Shown here one piece after another: positions 7,353 to 15,061 of a stretch of DNA of 64,000 nt. Both the position numbers and the translations under genes were made by a program. The DNA comes from Bradyrhizobium sp. JYMT SZCCT0180 (GTDB lineage Bacteria > Pseudomonadota > Alphaproteobacteria > Rhizobiales > Xanthobacteraceae), in the NCBI RefSeq assembly GCF_018130165.1, contig NZ_JAFCLZ010000013.1, positions 124,001 to 188,000 of the forward strand, given 5' to 3'. The notes below the pieces were generated by a model. That model had not been told where the DNA came from, did not search any database, and saw only the letters and a program-made list of their open reading frames with translations. Each line of letters begins with the position of its first letter. Position 1 is the first letter of the stretch.

Positions 7353-8646
7353 CGCAGGCGTGCGCCGGATTTTCTCCTGCGTCAGCCCCCTGAGGTCCGC
7401 CATCAGCGTTCTCGATACCGACGACACCGAACAGGCCGATCTGCACGGCGGGCAATCGCCGTGGTTCGCGGCGGCCGGACATCCGGCGCGCCGTGAGGTC
7501 AGCGAGAGTCTCAAATGCGATGCGCTGATCGTCGGCGCGGGGATCACGGGATCGCTGGTCGGCGAGCGCCTGACGCGCCAGGGCCTCGACGTCGTCATTG
7601 TCGATCGCGAATTACCCGGCCGCGGCAGCACCGCGGCGAGCACCTCGATGCTGCTGTGGGAAATCGACCGCTCGCTGACGGAGCTGACGGAGGCCTATGG
7701 TTTCGAGCGCGCCTCGCGCGCCTATCGCGCCAGCCTGAACGCGGTCACCGGCCTGAAATCGCTGGTAGCACAGCTCGGCATCGCCTGCGACATGCATGAC
7801 AGGGATTCGCTTTATCTGGCGGCCGGTGACACCGGCGGCGAGTTGATCGAAGAGAATCGCCTGCGCCAACGCGCCGGTCTGCCGGGCGATTATCTCGACC
7901 ACGCCAGATTGCTGGAAATTTATGGAATTGCGCGGGCCGGTGCGATCGTATCAAAGGGCGCCGCCGATTCCGATCCGATGCAACTGGCGCGCGGGCTCCT
8001 CAACGCGTGCGTTGCGCGTGGCGCGCGTTTGTTCGACGGCGAGGCCGTGGCGTTCGATGCCGCCGGCCGCTCGGTTGGCGTCGCCATGGCCAATGGCCGC
8101 GAGATCGAGGCGCGTTCGGTGATACTCGCGACCGGTTATACGATGCCCGACATCGTGCATTCGACGGTGCATGCGGTGTCGTCGAGCTGGGCGATTGCGA
8201 CCACGCCGCAGCCGCAGAACATCTGGAAAGATGCCGTGCTGATCTGGGAGAACAGTAAGGATTATCATTATGCGCGCACGACGCGGGCAGGGCGGATCAT
8301 CATCGGCGGCGAGGACAGCGAGGATGTGATCGAGCCGGAGGCGCGCGACCGCCTGATCCCCGAGAAGTCCAGGATTCTCGCACAAGAGCTCGCGGCGCTG
8401 TGGCCGATCGCGAACACCGAAATCGAATTCCGCTGGTCCGGCACGTTCGACACCACGCGCGACGGCCTGCCGCTGATCGGCCCGGTGCCGGGACACAAGG
8501 GCGTCTTTGCGGCGTACGGCTATGGCGGCAACGGGATCACGTTCAGCTATCTCGCCGCGCACCTGATCGGCGACCTGATCGCGGGTGCGACCTCGCCCTT
8601 GCTGCGCGATTTCGCGCTGGACCGGGATGGCGGATCGATCGGTTGA
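7348..8646 (+). CDS. FAD-dependent oxidoreductase (DAO family)
   Basis: A 432-residue flavoprotein. The Rossmann fingerprint is CDALIVGAGITGSLVGERL, followed by the acidic ribose-binding end VVIVDRE and the STAASTSML stretch. Near the C-terminus, FAAYGYGGNGITFSYLA is the second FAD contact of the D-amino-acid oxidase/glycine oxidase superfamily. The N-terminal DLHGGQSPWFAAAG is typical of the subgroup that oxidises amines or amino acids. The start is uncertain: ATG 7348 lies within a hairpin and GTG 7360 is the only near alternative. The substrate is unknown; the neighbouring ggt suggests amino-acid or glutamyl-compound breakdown. Confidence 0.82.
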   Translation: MGAGVRRIFSCVSPLRSAISVLDTDDTEQADLHGGQSPWFAAAGHPARREVSESLKCDALIVGAGITGSLVGERLTRQGLDVVIVDRELPGRGSTAASTSMLLWEIDRSLTELTEAYGFERASRAYRASLNAVTGLKSLVAQLGIACDMHDRDSLYLAAGDTGGELIEENRLRQRAGLPGDYLDHARLLEIYGIARAGAIVSKGAADSDPMQLARGLLNACVARGARLFDGEAVAFDAAGRSVGVAMANGREIEARSVILATGYTMPDIVHSTVHAVSSSWAIATTPQPQNIWKDAVLIWENSKDYHYARTTRAGRIIIGGEDSEDVIEPEARDRLIPEKSRILAQELAALWPIANTEIEFRWSGTFDTTRDGLPLIGPVPGHKGVFAAYGYGGNGITFSYLAAHLIGDLIAGATSPLLRDFALDRDGGSIG

Positions 8647-8660
8647 CCGGTTGCGCTATT

Positions 8661-8685
8661 GGAACTTGGCTCAGCGCCACGCGTT
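8661..8685 (+). promoter_or_regulatory. EcfG-type stress promoter (perfect GGAAC-N16-CGTT)
   Basis: GGAAC at 8661-8665, exactly 16 bases, then CGTT at 8682-8685. This matches the consensus of the alphaproteobacterial general stress sigma factor EcfG. It is 33 bases before the 28-aa membrane peptide gene and is likely to drive it and perhaps the SemiSWEET gene. Confidence 0.75.
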
Positions 8686-8717
8686 GTCCATTCAGTCATC
8701 AATACACGGAGGCTGAC

Positions 8718-8804
8718 ATGGGTTTCGGAAAAGGCGCGCTTCTCTGGTTAATCGGAATTCCGCTTCCGATCATTTTGCTTCTTGCTCTATTCATGAATCG
8801 CTAG
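8718..8804 (+). CDS. 28-aa membrane peptide
   Basis: GGAGG lies five bases before the ATG of a 28-codon gene. The product is one hydrophobic helix with the core LLWLIGIPLPIILLLALF, a four-residue GFGK-type head and an MNR tail. A second, 22-aa peptide at 11400-11468 has the same core (LLWLVGIPIPLIILILLL). The shared GIPxP kink, a strong ribosome site and a perfect EcfG promoter make this a real gene and part of a small paralogous family, despite its size. It probably inserts in the inner membrane under stress; function unknown. Confidence 0.75.
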   Translation: MGFGKGALLWLIGIPLPIILLLALFMNR

Positions 8805-8886
8805 GTACTGAGCGTCCGGAGCCCCCGACGGACAATTCCGCAGTGAGGTTCCGGATGCCCCTTTTCCACCTTATGGCGCCGTCGAA

Positions 8887-9159
8887 ATGATCCAGGACTT
8901 CGCTCCGTGGATCGGAGCCTGCGCCGCCGCTCTTACCTCCCTGTCTTATATTCCGCAGGTGCAGAAGGCGTGGCCGCGTGGATCGACCGACGATCTGTCG
9001 CTGACCATGCTCGTCGTTCTGACGTCAGGTTTGGTGTGCTGGATCGGTTACGGCTTGTTGAAAGCAGACTGGGTTATCGTCGCTGCTAACAGCGTCGGAG
9101 CCGCACTCTCGGCCAGCGTCCTCGCCTTCAAGTATCGCGACCTGCGCGCCGGAAACTAG
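8887..9159 (+). CDS. SemiSWEET sugar transporter
   Basis: A 90-residue protein with three predicted helices, the size of one SWEET triple-helix bundle. The PQ-loop motif is visible in helix 1 (LTSLSYIPQVQKAW), followed by the conserved RGSTDDLSL, and the helix-3 Asn expected to line the sugar site is in VIVAANSVGAAL. SemiSWEETs work as homodimers and let sugars pass along their gradient across the inner membrane. It starts 82 bases after the tiny stress peptide and may be read from the same promoter. Confidence 0.88.
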   Translation: MIQDFAPWIGACAAALTSLSYIPQVQKAWPRGSTDDLSLTMLVVLTSGLVCWIGYGLLKADWVIVAANSVGAALSASVLAFKYRDLRAGN

Positions 9160-9196
9160 TCCCGAGAATTCGACGCCATCTCAATGAACATCGGTA

Positions 9197-9221
9197 GGAA
9201 CATTGCGCATCCGGCAATGTT
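9197..9221 (+). promoter_or_regulatory. EcfG-like promoter (GGAAC-N16-TGTT)
   Basis: GGAAC at 9197-9201 and TGTT at 9218-9221, 16 bases apart; one base off consensus. It is 41 bases before the start of the DUF892 gene. Confidence 0.6.
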
Positions 9222-9261
9222 TAACGCGCATCCAATCCAGATTTTAGCTCAGGAGATGCAT

Positions 9262-9771
9262 ATGGGACTGTTCTCAAAAGACATAAAGACGATGGACGAT
9301 TTGTTGCTGCACGGCTTGCAGGACATCTATTACGCAGAGCAGCAGATTACCAAGGCGCTGCCGAAGATGATCGATCAGGCGACCAACCGTGATCTGGCAC
9401 AGGGGCTCAAACTGCACCTTGAAGAGACCAACAAGCAGATCGAGCGACTTGATCAGGTGTTCAAGAAGCTGGGCAAACAACCGACTGGTACCGATTGCCC
9501 GGCGATCGACGGCCTGATCAAGGAAGCCAATGCAACCGCAAGCGAGATCGAAGACAAGTCGGTGCTGGACGCCGCGATCGTGGCGAACGCGCAGGCGGTC
9601 GAGCATTACGAGATCGCCCGCTATGGCACGCTAATCGCCTGGGCGGAAGAACTTGGCCACGACGATATCGTCCGGTTCCTGACGACGAACCTGAACGAGG
9701 AAAAGGCCGCCAATGCCAAGCTTAATACCGCAGCGCTCCGCAAGGGCGTCAATCGCAAGGCCGCGAGCTGA
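9262..9771 (+). CDS. DUF892 ferritin-like stress protein (YciE/YciF type)
   Basis: A 169-residue all-helical protein. The opening TMDDLLLHGLQDIYYAEQQI and the later EETNKQIERLDQVFKKLGKQ and AQAVEHYEIARYGTLIAWAE are typical of the YciE/YciF (DUF892) family, a ferritin-like four-helix bundle whose Glu/His residues can hold a di-iron centre. AGGAG six bases before ATG 9262 fixes the start and discards a 26-residue upstream extension. It has an EcfG-like promoter and lies next to catalase and iron-permease-like genes, which fits a role in oxidative or osmotic stress. Confidence 0.88.
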   Translation: MGLFSKDIKTMDDLLLHGLQDIYYAEQQITKALPKMIDQATNRDLAQGLKLHLEETNKQIERLDQVFKKLGKQPTGTDCPAIDGLIKEANATASEIEDKSVLDAAIVANAQAVEHYEIARYGTLIAWAEELGHDDIVRFLTTNLNEEKAANAKLNTAALRKGVNRKAAS

Positions 9772-9839
9772 AACTCGCCTATCGTGCCGCCCGGCGCGTC
9801 GCGCTGGGCGGTCAGGCATTAAAGGAGCAGATTTCGTCG

Positions 9840-10319
9840 ATGGCCGGCCAAAACGCCTATCCGCAGGATAACAGATCCGCAGAGCATCGCGGGGGGTTCA
9901 GTCGCTTCTTCGGTGATCTCGCGAACAAGACGTCGCTGGCGGCTGGCCGCGCCTCCGCGTTCATGGTCGCGGCGGGAGTCGTTTTGGTCTGGGCGATTAC
10001 AGGCCCGTTGTTTCAATATTCTGACACCTGGCAACTCGTCATCAATACCGGCACGACGATCGTCACCTTCCTGATGGTGTTTCTGATCCAGAACTCCCAG
10101 AACCGCGACAGCGCGGCCATTCAGGTCAAGCTGGACGAACTTATTCGCGTCAGCACCGCGCAGAATTCCTTTGTCGGAATAGAACACCTCACCGATGACG
10201 AACTCGAGGAAATCCGAGACAGATGCGAACGGCGCGCCGAAGCTGAAAAGGCCGGGGAAGAATCTGTGAAGAAGACAGGCAAGAAAGCCAAAGAGGCTGC
10301 GGATCGCGCGGTAGACTAG
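9840..10319 (+). CDS. Low-affinity iron permease family protein
   Basis: A 159-residue membrane protein. It has two helices (FMVAAGVVLVWAITGPLF and a second around TGTTIVTFLMVFLIQNSQNR) separated by the conserved YSDTWQLVINT, then SAAIQVKLDELIR and an acidic and Lys-rich tail. The helix pair plus the FLIQNxQNRD...KLDELIR signature defines the low-affinity iron permease-like family; bacterial members are short and their transport activity is unproven. GGAG lies about ten bases upstream. It follows the DUF892 gene by 68 bases, probably in one transcript. A related, shorter gene is at 13720. Confidence 0.82.
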   Translation: MAGQNAYPQDNRSAEHRGGFSRFFGDLANKTSLAAGRASAFMVAAGVVLVWAITGPLFQYSDTWQLVINTGTTIVTFLMVFLIQNSQNRDSAAIQVKLDELIRVSTAQNSFVGIEHLTDDELEEIRDRCERRAEAEKAGEESVKKTGKKAKEAADRAVD

Positions 10320-10442
10320 GCCGATCCATCGTCACACAGAGACAATATCGATCACGCGCCCTCGGAAAAAACCAAGGGTGTCCTCGTTCTCGTGCTCACT
10401 CGGTGCTTCCGTCTCTTTCCGGCAAGAAGAAGGCAATGCTCT

Positions 10443-10467
10443 GGAACCAATGATCTTTCGGCACATT
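10443..10467 (+). promoter_or_regulatory. EcfG-like promoter (GGAAC-N16-CATT)
   Basis: GGAAC at 10443-10447 and CATT at 10464-10467 with the right 16-base gap; one mismatch to CGTT. It is 65 bases before the membrane protein gene. Confidence 0.45.
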
Positions 10468-10531
10468 GGTGCGGCATCTGAACAATTATGCGGCACTTGA
10501 AATATCTGCCGTCAGCTGGGAGCGCGCTATT

Positions 10532-11374
10532 ATGGATGCAGTCGTTATTCAACCGGGAGTCGATACGGCCGAGCCGTCCGTCTCCGGCGTTTCATGGCCC
10601 GCGGTTACCGCTGGTGCCGTCGTCAGTTGTGCGCTCACGCTGGTATTGCTGGCGTTCGGCATCGGTCTTGGTCTCTCCGTCGTGTCGCCCTGGAGCGGCT
10701 CGGGCGTGTCGGCAACGACCTTCAAAATCGGAACTGGCCTTTATCTCATCGTCATTGCCATGCTCGCGTCCTCGATCGGGGGCTATATCGCCGGTCGCCT
10801 GCGGACGCGATGGACCGGCGTTCACACCGATGAGGTCTATTTTCGTGACACCGCCCATGGCTTCATCGCCTGGGCGTTCGCTTCCGTGCTCGGCGCGATC
10901 CTTCTGGCCTCGCCGGCGAGCAGCTTGATTGGCGGCGCGGCGTCCGGCGTAAGCCAGGCGGCGACATCAGCGGCCAGCCAGTCCGGCCCGATGGACGGTT
11001 ACGTCGACACGCTGCTGCGTGCGGACACCCCGGCGCCGGCCAGCACCGGCAATGCGCAGGATCCGCGTGGTGAAGTGACTCGCTTGTTCACTTCAAGCTT
11101 CCGCAACGGCGGTGAACTGAAAGCGCCCGACAAGACTTACGTTGCCAAGGTCATTGCTGCGCGAACGGGCCTGAGCCAGGCCGATGCCGAAAAGCGCGTC
11201 AATGATGTCGTCACGCAGATCAAGGCCGATGCTGATGCGGCCCGCAAGGCCACCGCGCAACTCGCGTTCTGGCTCGTGGCGTCACTTCTGATCGGAGCGT
11301 TCTGCGCAAGCCTTGCTGCGACCGAAGGCGGTGCCCTTCGCGACGGTACATGGCGACGCGCCGCTCACCGCTAA
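10532..11374 (+). CDS. Conserved membrane protein, stress island
   Basis: A 280-residue protein with about four hydrophobic helices: around VSWPAVTAGAVVSCALTLVL, LYLIVIAMLASSIGGYIAGR, HGFIAWAFASVLGAILLASP and, near the end, LAFWLVASLLIGAFCASLAA. Between the last two is a soluble loop rich in Ala/Asp with KVIAARTGLSQADAEKRVND. I recognise the layout (VSWPAVxAGAxV ... LRTRW ... D.RDTAHGF.AW) from a conserved Bradyrhizobium membrane family with no known function. GGGAGCG before ATG 10532 favours this start over one 66 bases upstream. It is followed at once by the 22-aa membrane peptide. Confidence 0.75.
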   Translation: MDAVVIQPGVDTAEPSVSGVSWPAVTAGAVVSCALTLVLLAFGIGLGLSVVSPWSGSGVSATTFKIGTGLYLIVIAMLASSIGGYIAGRLRTRWTGVHTDEVYFRDTAHGFIAWAFASVLGAILLASPASSLIGGAASGVSQAATSAASQSGPMDGYVDTLLRADTPAPASTGNAQDPRGEVTRLFTSSFRNGGELKAPDKTYVAKVIAARTGLSQADAEKRVNDVVTQIKADADAARKATAQLAFWLVASLLIGAFCASLAATEGGALRDGTWRRAAHR

Positions 11375-11399
11375 TTTTGCAAAATGAAAGGAACGTCCC

Positions 11400-11468
11400 A
11401 TGCCCATTCTTCTTTGGCTCGTCGGAATTCCGATTCCGCTGATCATCCTGATCCTGCTGCTGCGATAG
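11400..11468 (+). CDS. 22-aa membrane peptide, paralogue of the 28-aa peptide
   Basis: An ATG with AAAGGAA seven bases upstream opens a 22-codon gene, MPILLWLVGIPIPLIILILL plus LR. It is one hydrophobic helix with the LLWLxGIPxPxI core shared with the peptide at 8718. It lies 25 bases after the membrane-protein gene and ends 22 bases before a strong terminator, so it is the last gene of that unit. It is too short for standard gene callers. The paired copies make chance unlikely. Confidence 0.7.
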   Translation: MPILLWLVGIPIPLIILILLLR

Positions 11469-11489
11469 GCAGTTGAAACCAGAGCTGAA

Positions 11490-11516
11490 AATCCCCCGCG
11501 GTCGCGGGGGATTTTT
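11490..11516 (+). terminator. Strong intrinsic terminator
   Basis: ATCCCCCGCG pairs perfectly with CGCGGGGGAT, followed by TTTTTG. It ends the membrane-protein/22-aa-peptide unit 60 bases before the katE start, which leaves very little room for a separate katE promoter. Confidence 0.85.
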
Positions 11517-11575
11517 GCCTTCCCGTCATTCCGATGGACCGACGCTTGGTGCCATTGTTTCTACCAGGAAAATTC

Positions 11576-13711
11576 ATGGCCAAATCTTCCAAGTCCGCCG
11601 TCAACGGCAAAGCAATATCCGCCCGATCAGTAACGATTCACGATCAGAAACTCGGTCGCGGCGAGGGTGGCGAACTGCATCAGGTTGCGACGGCTGATGT
11701 TCCGGTGCTGACCACCGCCCAGGGCGGTCCGGTGTCGGACGATCAGAACTCGCTGAGGATCGGCCCCCGCGGACCAACCCTGCTCGAAGATTTCCATTTC
11801 CGCGAAAAGATCTTCCACTTCGACCACGAGCGCATTCCGGAGCGGGTCGTTCACGCCCGCGGCTACGGCGCACACGGCTTCTTCGAGACCTACAAGCCGC
11901 TTTCGAAATACACCCGTGCCGACCTGTTTCAGCGCGCAGGCGAGCGAACGCCGGCCTTTGTGCGGTTCTCGACGGTAGCGGGCGCCAAGGGCTCGTCCGA
12001 TCTGGCGCGCGATGTGCGCGGGTTTGCCGTCAAGCTTTATACGCAGGAAGGCAACTGGGACATCGTCGGCAACAACATTCCGGTGTTCTTCATCCAGGAC
12101 GCGATCAAGTTTCCGGACCTCGTTCATGCGGTGAAGGAAGAGCCGGACTGCGCGTTTCCCCAGGCCCAATCCGCCCACGACAATTTCTGGGATTTCATCA
12201 GCCTGACCCCCGAAAGCATGCACATGATCATGTGGGTGATGTCGGACCGTGCCATCCCGCGCTCGTTCCGCTTCATGGAAGGGTTCGGCGTTCATACATT
12301 CCGCCTCGTCAATGCGAAGAACGAGTCGACGTTCGTCAAATTCCACTGGAAGCCCAAACTCGGACTGCAGTCGGTGTTGTGGAACGAGGCCGTGAAGATC
12401 AACGGCGCCGATCCGGATTTCCATCGCCGCGACCTCTGGACGGCCATACAGACCGGAAACTTTCCGGAATGGGAACTGCAGTTTCAGCTGTTCGATCAGG
12501 CCTTCGCGGACCGTTTCGAGTTTGATGTCCTCGATCCCACCAAGATCATTCCGGAAGAGATGCTGCCGCCGATCCCGGTCGGCCGTCTGGTGCTGGACCG
12601 GATGCCGGATAATTTCTTCGCCGAGACCGAACAGGTCGCGTTCATGACCCAGAACGTGCCGCCCGGCATCGACTTCTCCAACGATCCGCTGCTGCAGGGA
12701 CGCAATTTTTCCTATCTCGACACCCAGTTGAAGCGGCTGGGCGGCCCGAACTTTACCCATATTCCGATCAACGCACCGAAATGTCCGTTCGCTCATTTCC
12801 AGCAGGATGGTCATATGGCGGTGCGCAACCCGGTCGGGCGCGTCAACTATCAGCCGAATTCATTCGGCGAAGGCCCACGCGAGTCCCCGCAGCGCGGCTT
12901 CGTGCCATTTGCGGACGTGGAGCAGGGCGCCAAACGCCGCCTGCGCGCGGAGAGCTTTGCCGATCACTACAGCCAGGCGCGGCAGTTCTTGATCAGCCAA
13001 ACCCGCGGCGAGCAGCATCATATCGCGGCGGCGCTGACCTTCGAACTCAGCAAGGTGAAAACCCCTGTCATTCGCGAGCGGATGGTGTCGCATTTGCTCA
13101 ACATCGACGAGTCGCTGGCGGGCAAGGTCGGAGCAGGGCTCGGGCTCAAAGCGATGCCCAAGCCGGCCGCTGCGGCCATGCCGACGCGGCAGGACCTCGA
13201 TCCGTCCCCAAAACTGAGCATCGTCGAAAACGGGCCGGAACGCTTCGAAGGCCGCAAGCTCGGTATTCTCGTCACCGACGGTACCGATGCGGCACTGCTG
13301 AAAGCTTTGCAGAAGGTGCTCACCAAGGAAGGCGCCACTTTCGAAATCATCGCCCCGAAGGTCGGGGGAGCCAAGGCCGGCGACGGCACCTGGATCGAGG
13401 CCGATCAGATGATCGACGGCGCTCCGTCGGTATTGTACGACGCGGTTGCGCTGCTGCCGGCGGCTGCGGCAATGGACGATCTGCTGCAGGAATCCACCGC
13501 GCGCGATTTCGTCGCCGACGCGTTCGCCCATTGCAAGTTCATCGGCCACGTGGAAGCGGCAACACCGCTGTTTGCGAAGGCCGGGATCGCCGAGGCCGAT
13601 ATCGACGAAGGCTTCATTTCGCTGGCATCGCCAAAGGACGCGGCAGACTTTGTCGGCAAGCTCGGTCAATTGCGGGTTTGGGGCCGGGAGCCCAGCGTCA
13701 AGATGAAATAG
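11576..13711 (+). CDS. katE: Large-subunit catalase (HPII type)
   Basis: A 711-residue monofunctional haem catalase that turns hydrogen peroxide into water and oxygen. The distal His93 (RVVHARG), distal Asn166 (VGNNIPVFF) and the proximal haem-ligand Tyr380 (FSYLDTQ) are present, and their spacing (73 and 287 residues) is the same as in E. coli HPII. The C-terminal ~140 residues (RKLGILVTDGTDAALLKALQ ...) form the flavodoxin/class I GATase-like domain found only in the large clade II enzymes. ATG 11576 with AGGAAA upstream is the likely start. It lies in a stress gene island; the next gene begins nine bases after its stop. Confidence 0.97.
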   Translation: MAKSSKSAVNGKAISARSVTIHDQKLGRGEGGELHQVATADVPVLTTAQGGPVSDDQNSLRIGPRGPTLLEDFHFREKIFHFDHERIPERVVHARGYGAHGFFETYKPLSKYTRADLFQRAGERTPAFVRFSTVAGAKGSSDLARDVRGFAVKLYTQEGNWDIVGNNIPVFFIQDAIKFPDLVHAVKEEPDCAFPQAQSAHDNFWDFISLTPESMHMIMWVMSDRAIPRSFRFMEGFGVHTFRLVNAKNESTFVKFHWKPKLGLQSVLWNEAVKINGADPDFHRRDLWTAIQTGNFPEWELQFQLFDQAFADRFEFDVLDPTKIIPEEMLPPIPVGRLVLDRMPDNFFAETEQVAFMTQNVPPGIDFSNDPLLQGRNFSYLDTQLKRLGGPNFTHIPINAPKCPFAHFQQDGHMAVRNPVGRVNYQPNSFGEGPRESPQRGFVPFADVEQGAKRRLRAESFADHYSQARQFLISQTRGEQHHIAAALTFELSKVKTPVIRERMVSHLLNIDESLAGKVGAGLGLKAMPKPAAAAMPTRQDLDPSPKLSIVENGPERFEGRKLGILVTDGTDAALLKALQKVLTKEGATFEIIAPKVGGAKAGDGTWIEADQMIDGAPSVLYDAVALLPAAAAMDDLLQESTARDFVADAFAHCKFIGHVEAATPLFAKAGIAEADIDEGFISLASPKDAADFVGKLGQLRVWGREPSVKMK

Positions 13712-13719
13712 CAGCAGCG

Positions 13720-14055
13720 ATGGCGAAGGTACCTGAGCAGCACTGGACAACCCACATCGGGCAAGCGGCGGGACACCCCGCCGCCTTCCTCGGGGTCGTC
13801 ACCTACGGTGCGCTGTGGTTCGCCTTTGCTGGGGATACCTTCGGTTGGGAGGCCGTCGGCACCCTGGCGGTTTTTATGATGACGCTGTTCATCCAGCGCA
13901 CCAACCGGCGCGATAATCTCGCACTTCATGCCAAGCTGGATGAGCTTTTGCGCGTGGATTGCGATGCGAGGTCGGAGCTTACTCACCTCGACGAGCAGGA
14001 GCCTGAAGAGATTGAGCGGCATCGGGATAAAGAAGTGAATAAGGATGTCGATTGA
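13720..14055 (+). CDS. Short low-affinity iron permease-like protein
   Basis: A 111-residue protein starting eight bases after the katE stop. It has two helices (PAAFLGVVTYGALWFAFAGD and GTLAVFMMTLFIQRTNRRDN) and then LALHAKLDELLRVD, the same FLIQ-N-RDxxA-KLDELLR signature as the protein at 9840-10319. The tail after it is acidic. The second, shorter paralogue is tied to catalase, so a link between iron handling and peroxide defence is plausible, but no transport has been shown for this short form. Confidence 0.75.
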   Translation: MAKVPEQHWTTHIGQAAGHPAAFLGVVTYGALWFAFAGDTFGWEAVGTLAVFMMTLFIQRTNRRDNLALHAKLDELLRVDCDARSELTHLDEQEPEEIERHRDKEVNKDVD

Positions 14056-14163
14056 CCACGCCGGATGCGCGCCGATTCCATGCGTATTTGGCTGCGCCGA
14101 CGGGGTGACAACGTCAGCTCCGTTGCGCTAGACACGTTCCGGCTTATCGAGAAAGGTAACGAG

Positions 14164-14622
14164 ATGCGATCTTCCAGACGCACGATCATTCAGAGCGCTT
14201 TTGCCGCCGTGGCGGCGGCTGCTACTTCAACCCTTATTCCGGCCCCGGCATCGGCCCAGACCGCAGGAAAACCCATGACCACAGCTTCAGGTTTGCAGAT
14301 CATTGACAGCACGGTCGGCACCGGCGCTTCGCCGAAACCCGGCCAGACCTGCGTCATGCACTACACCGGCTGGCTCTATGAAAATGGCCAGAAGGGCAAG
14401 AAGTTCGACTCTTCGGTCGACCGCAACGAGCCGTTCGATTTTCCGATCGGCCAGGGCCGCGTCATCAAGGGTTGGGACGAGGGCGTCGCCTCGATGAAGG
14501 TCGGCGGCAAGCGCACGCTGATCATTCCGCCCGCGCTGGGCTATGGCGCGCGCGGCGCCGGCGGCGTCATTCCGCCCAACGCCACGCTGATGTTCGATGT
14601 CGAATTGCTGGCGGTGAAGTAA
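14164..14622 (+). CDS. Exported FKBP-type peptidyl-prolyl isomerase
   Basis: A 152-residue protein: a signal sequence with an SRRTIIQ twin-arginine-like start and AAAATSTLIPAPASAQ before the cleavage site, then one FKBP domain (VMHYTGWLYENG, FDFPIGQGRVIKGWDEGVAS, LIIPPALGYGARGAGGVIPP, LMFDVELL). The aromatic and Asp residues that form the FKBP active site are present. It should speed proline isomerisation in the periplasm. GAGAAAGG before ATG 14164 fixes the start. The Tat route would be unusual and is only suggested by the RR pair. Confidence 0.93.
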   Translation: MRSSRRTIIQSAFAAVAAAATSTLIPAPASAQTAGKPMTTASGLQIIDSTVGTGASPKPGQTCVMHYTGWLYENGQKGKKFDSSVDRNEPFDFPIGQGRVIKGWDEGVASMKVGGKRTLIIPPALGYGARGAGGVIPPNATLMFDVELLAVK

Positions 14623-14663
14623 CCGCCGCTTCTCGCTTGCTGCGCCCCTATGGTGCAAACAAA

Positions 14664-14691
14664 AAAGACCGGTCCCAAAGGACCGGTCTTT
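14664..14691. terminator. Bidirectional terminator
   Basis: AAAGACCGGTCC and GGACCGGTCTTT pair around a four-base loop, with A-run before and T-run after. It separates the FKBP gene from the convergent csbD-like gene and can stop both transcripts. Confidence 0.9.
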
Positions 14692-14713
14692 CAGTTTCAC
14701 GCAATCAGCGCGA

Positions 14714-14929
14714 TCAGAGGTTCTTGTTCGCCGCGTTGGCGGCCTTGTCGAGGGCCTCCTTGGTGGCTTCCTTGGCGTCGCCCATGGCCTTCTGGCCCTT
14801 GCCTTTGACTTCCTGGATCACGCCTTCGCCCTGCAGTTGCTCAGAACCGGTGGCTTCGCCGATGCCCTGCTTGGCCTTGCCGATCGCTTCGTTGGTGGCG
14901 CCTTTGATCTTGTCTGCCGTGCTACCCAT
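14714..14929 (-). CDS. CsbD-family stress protein
   Basis: A 71-residue hydrophilic protein: STADKIKGATNEAIGKAKQG, then GSEQLQGEGVIQEVKGKGQK, the CsbD repeat pattern. Family members are small, very abundant, probably disordered stress proteins of unknown activity. AAGGAA before ATG 14929 sets the start. The promoter upstream (14966-14990) is a perfect EcfG match, so induction by general stress is expected. Confidence 0.93.
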   Translation of the reverse strand: MGSTADKIKGATNEAIGKAKQGIGEATGSEQLQGEGVIQEVKGKGQKAMGDAKEATKEALDKAANAANKNL

Positions 14930-14965
14930 GGAACATTCCTTTTGATGTCTGTACTTCGATAGGAC

Positions 14966-14990
14966 AACGCACCAATGCGCCGGCGGTTCC
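14966..14990 (-). promoter_or_regulatory. EcfG-type stress promoter (perfect GGAAC-N16-CGTT)
   Basis: Read on the minus strand: GGAAC (14990-14986), exactly 16 bases, CGTT (14969-14966), 37 bases before the csbD-like start. Full consensus match. Confidence 0.78.
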
Positions 14991-15061
14991 TCTAAACGCT
15001 GGTTTCTGTTCACGTTTTTATGTACGCTCGGCCACCGAACGATTTTACGGAAAGCAGCGCG

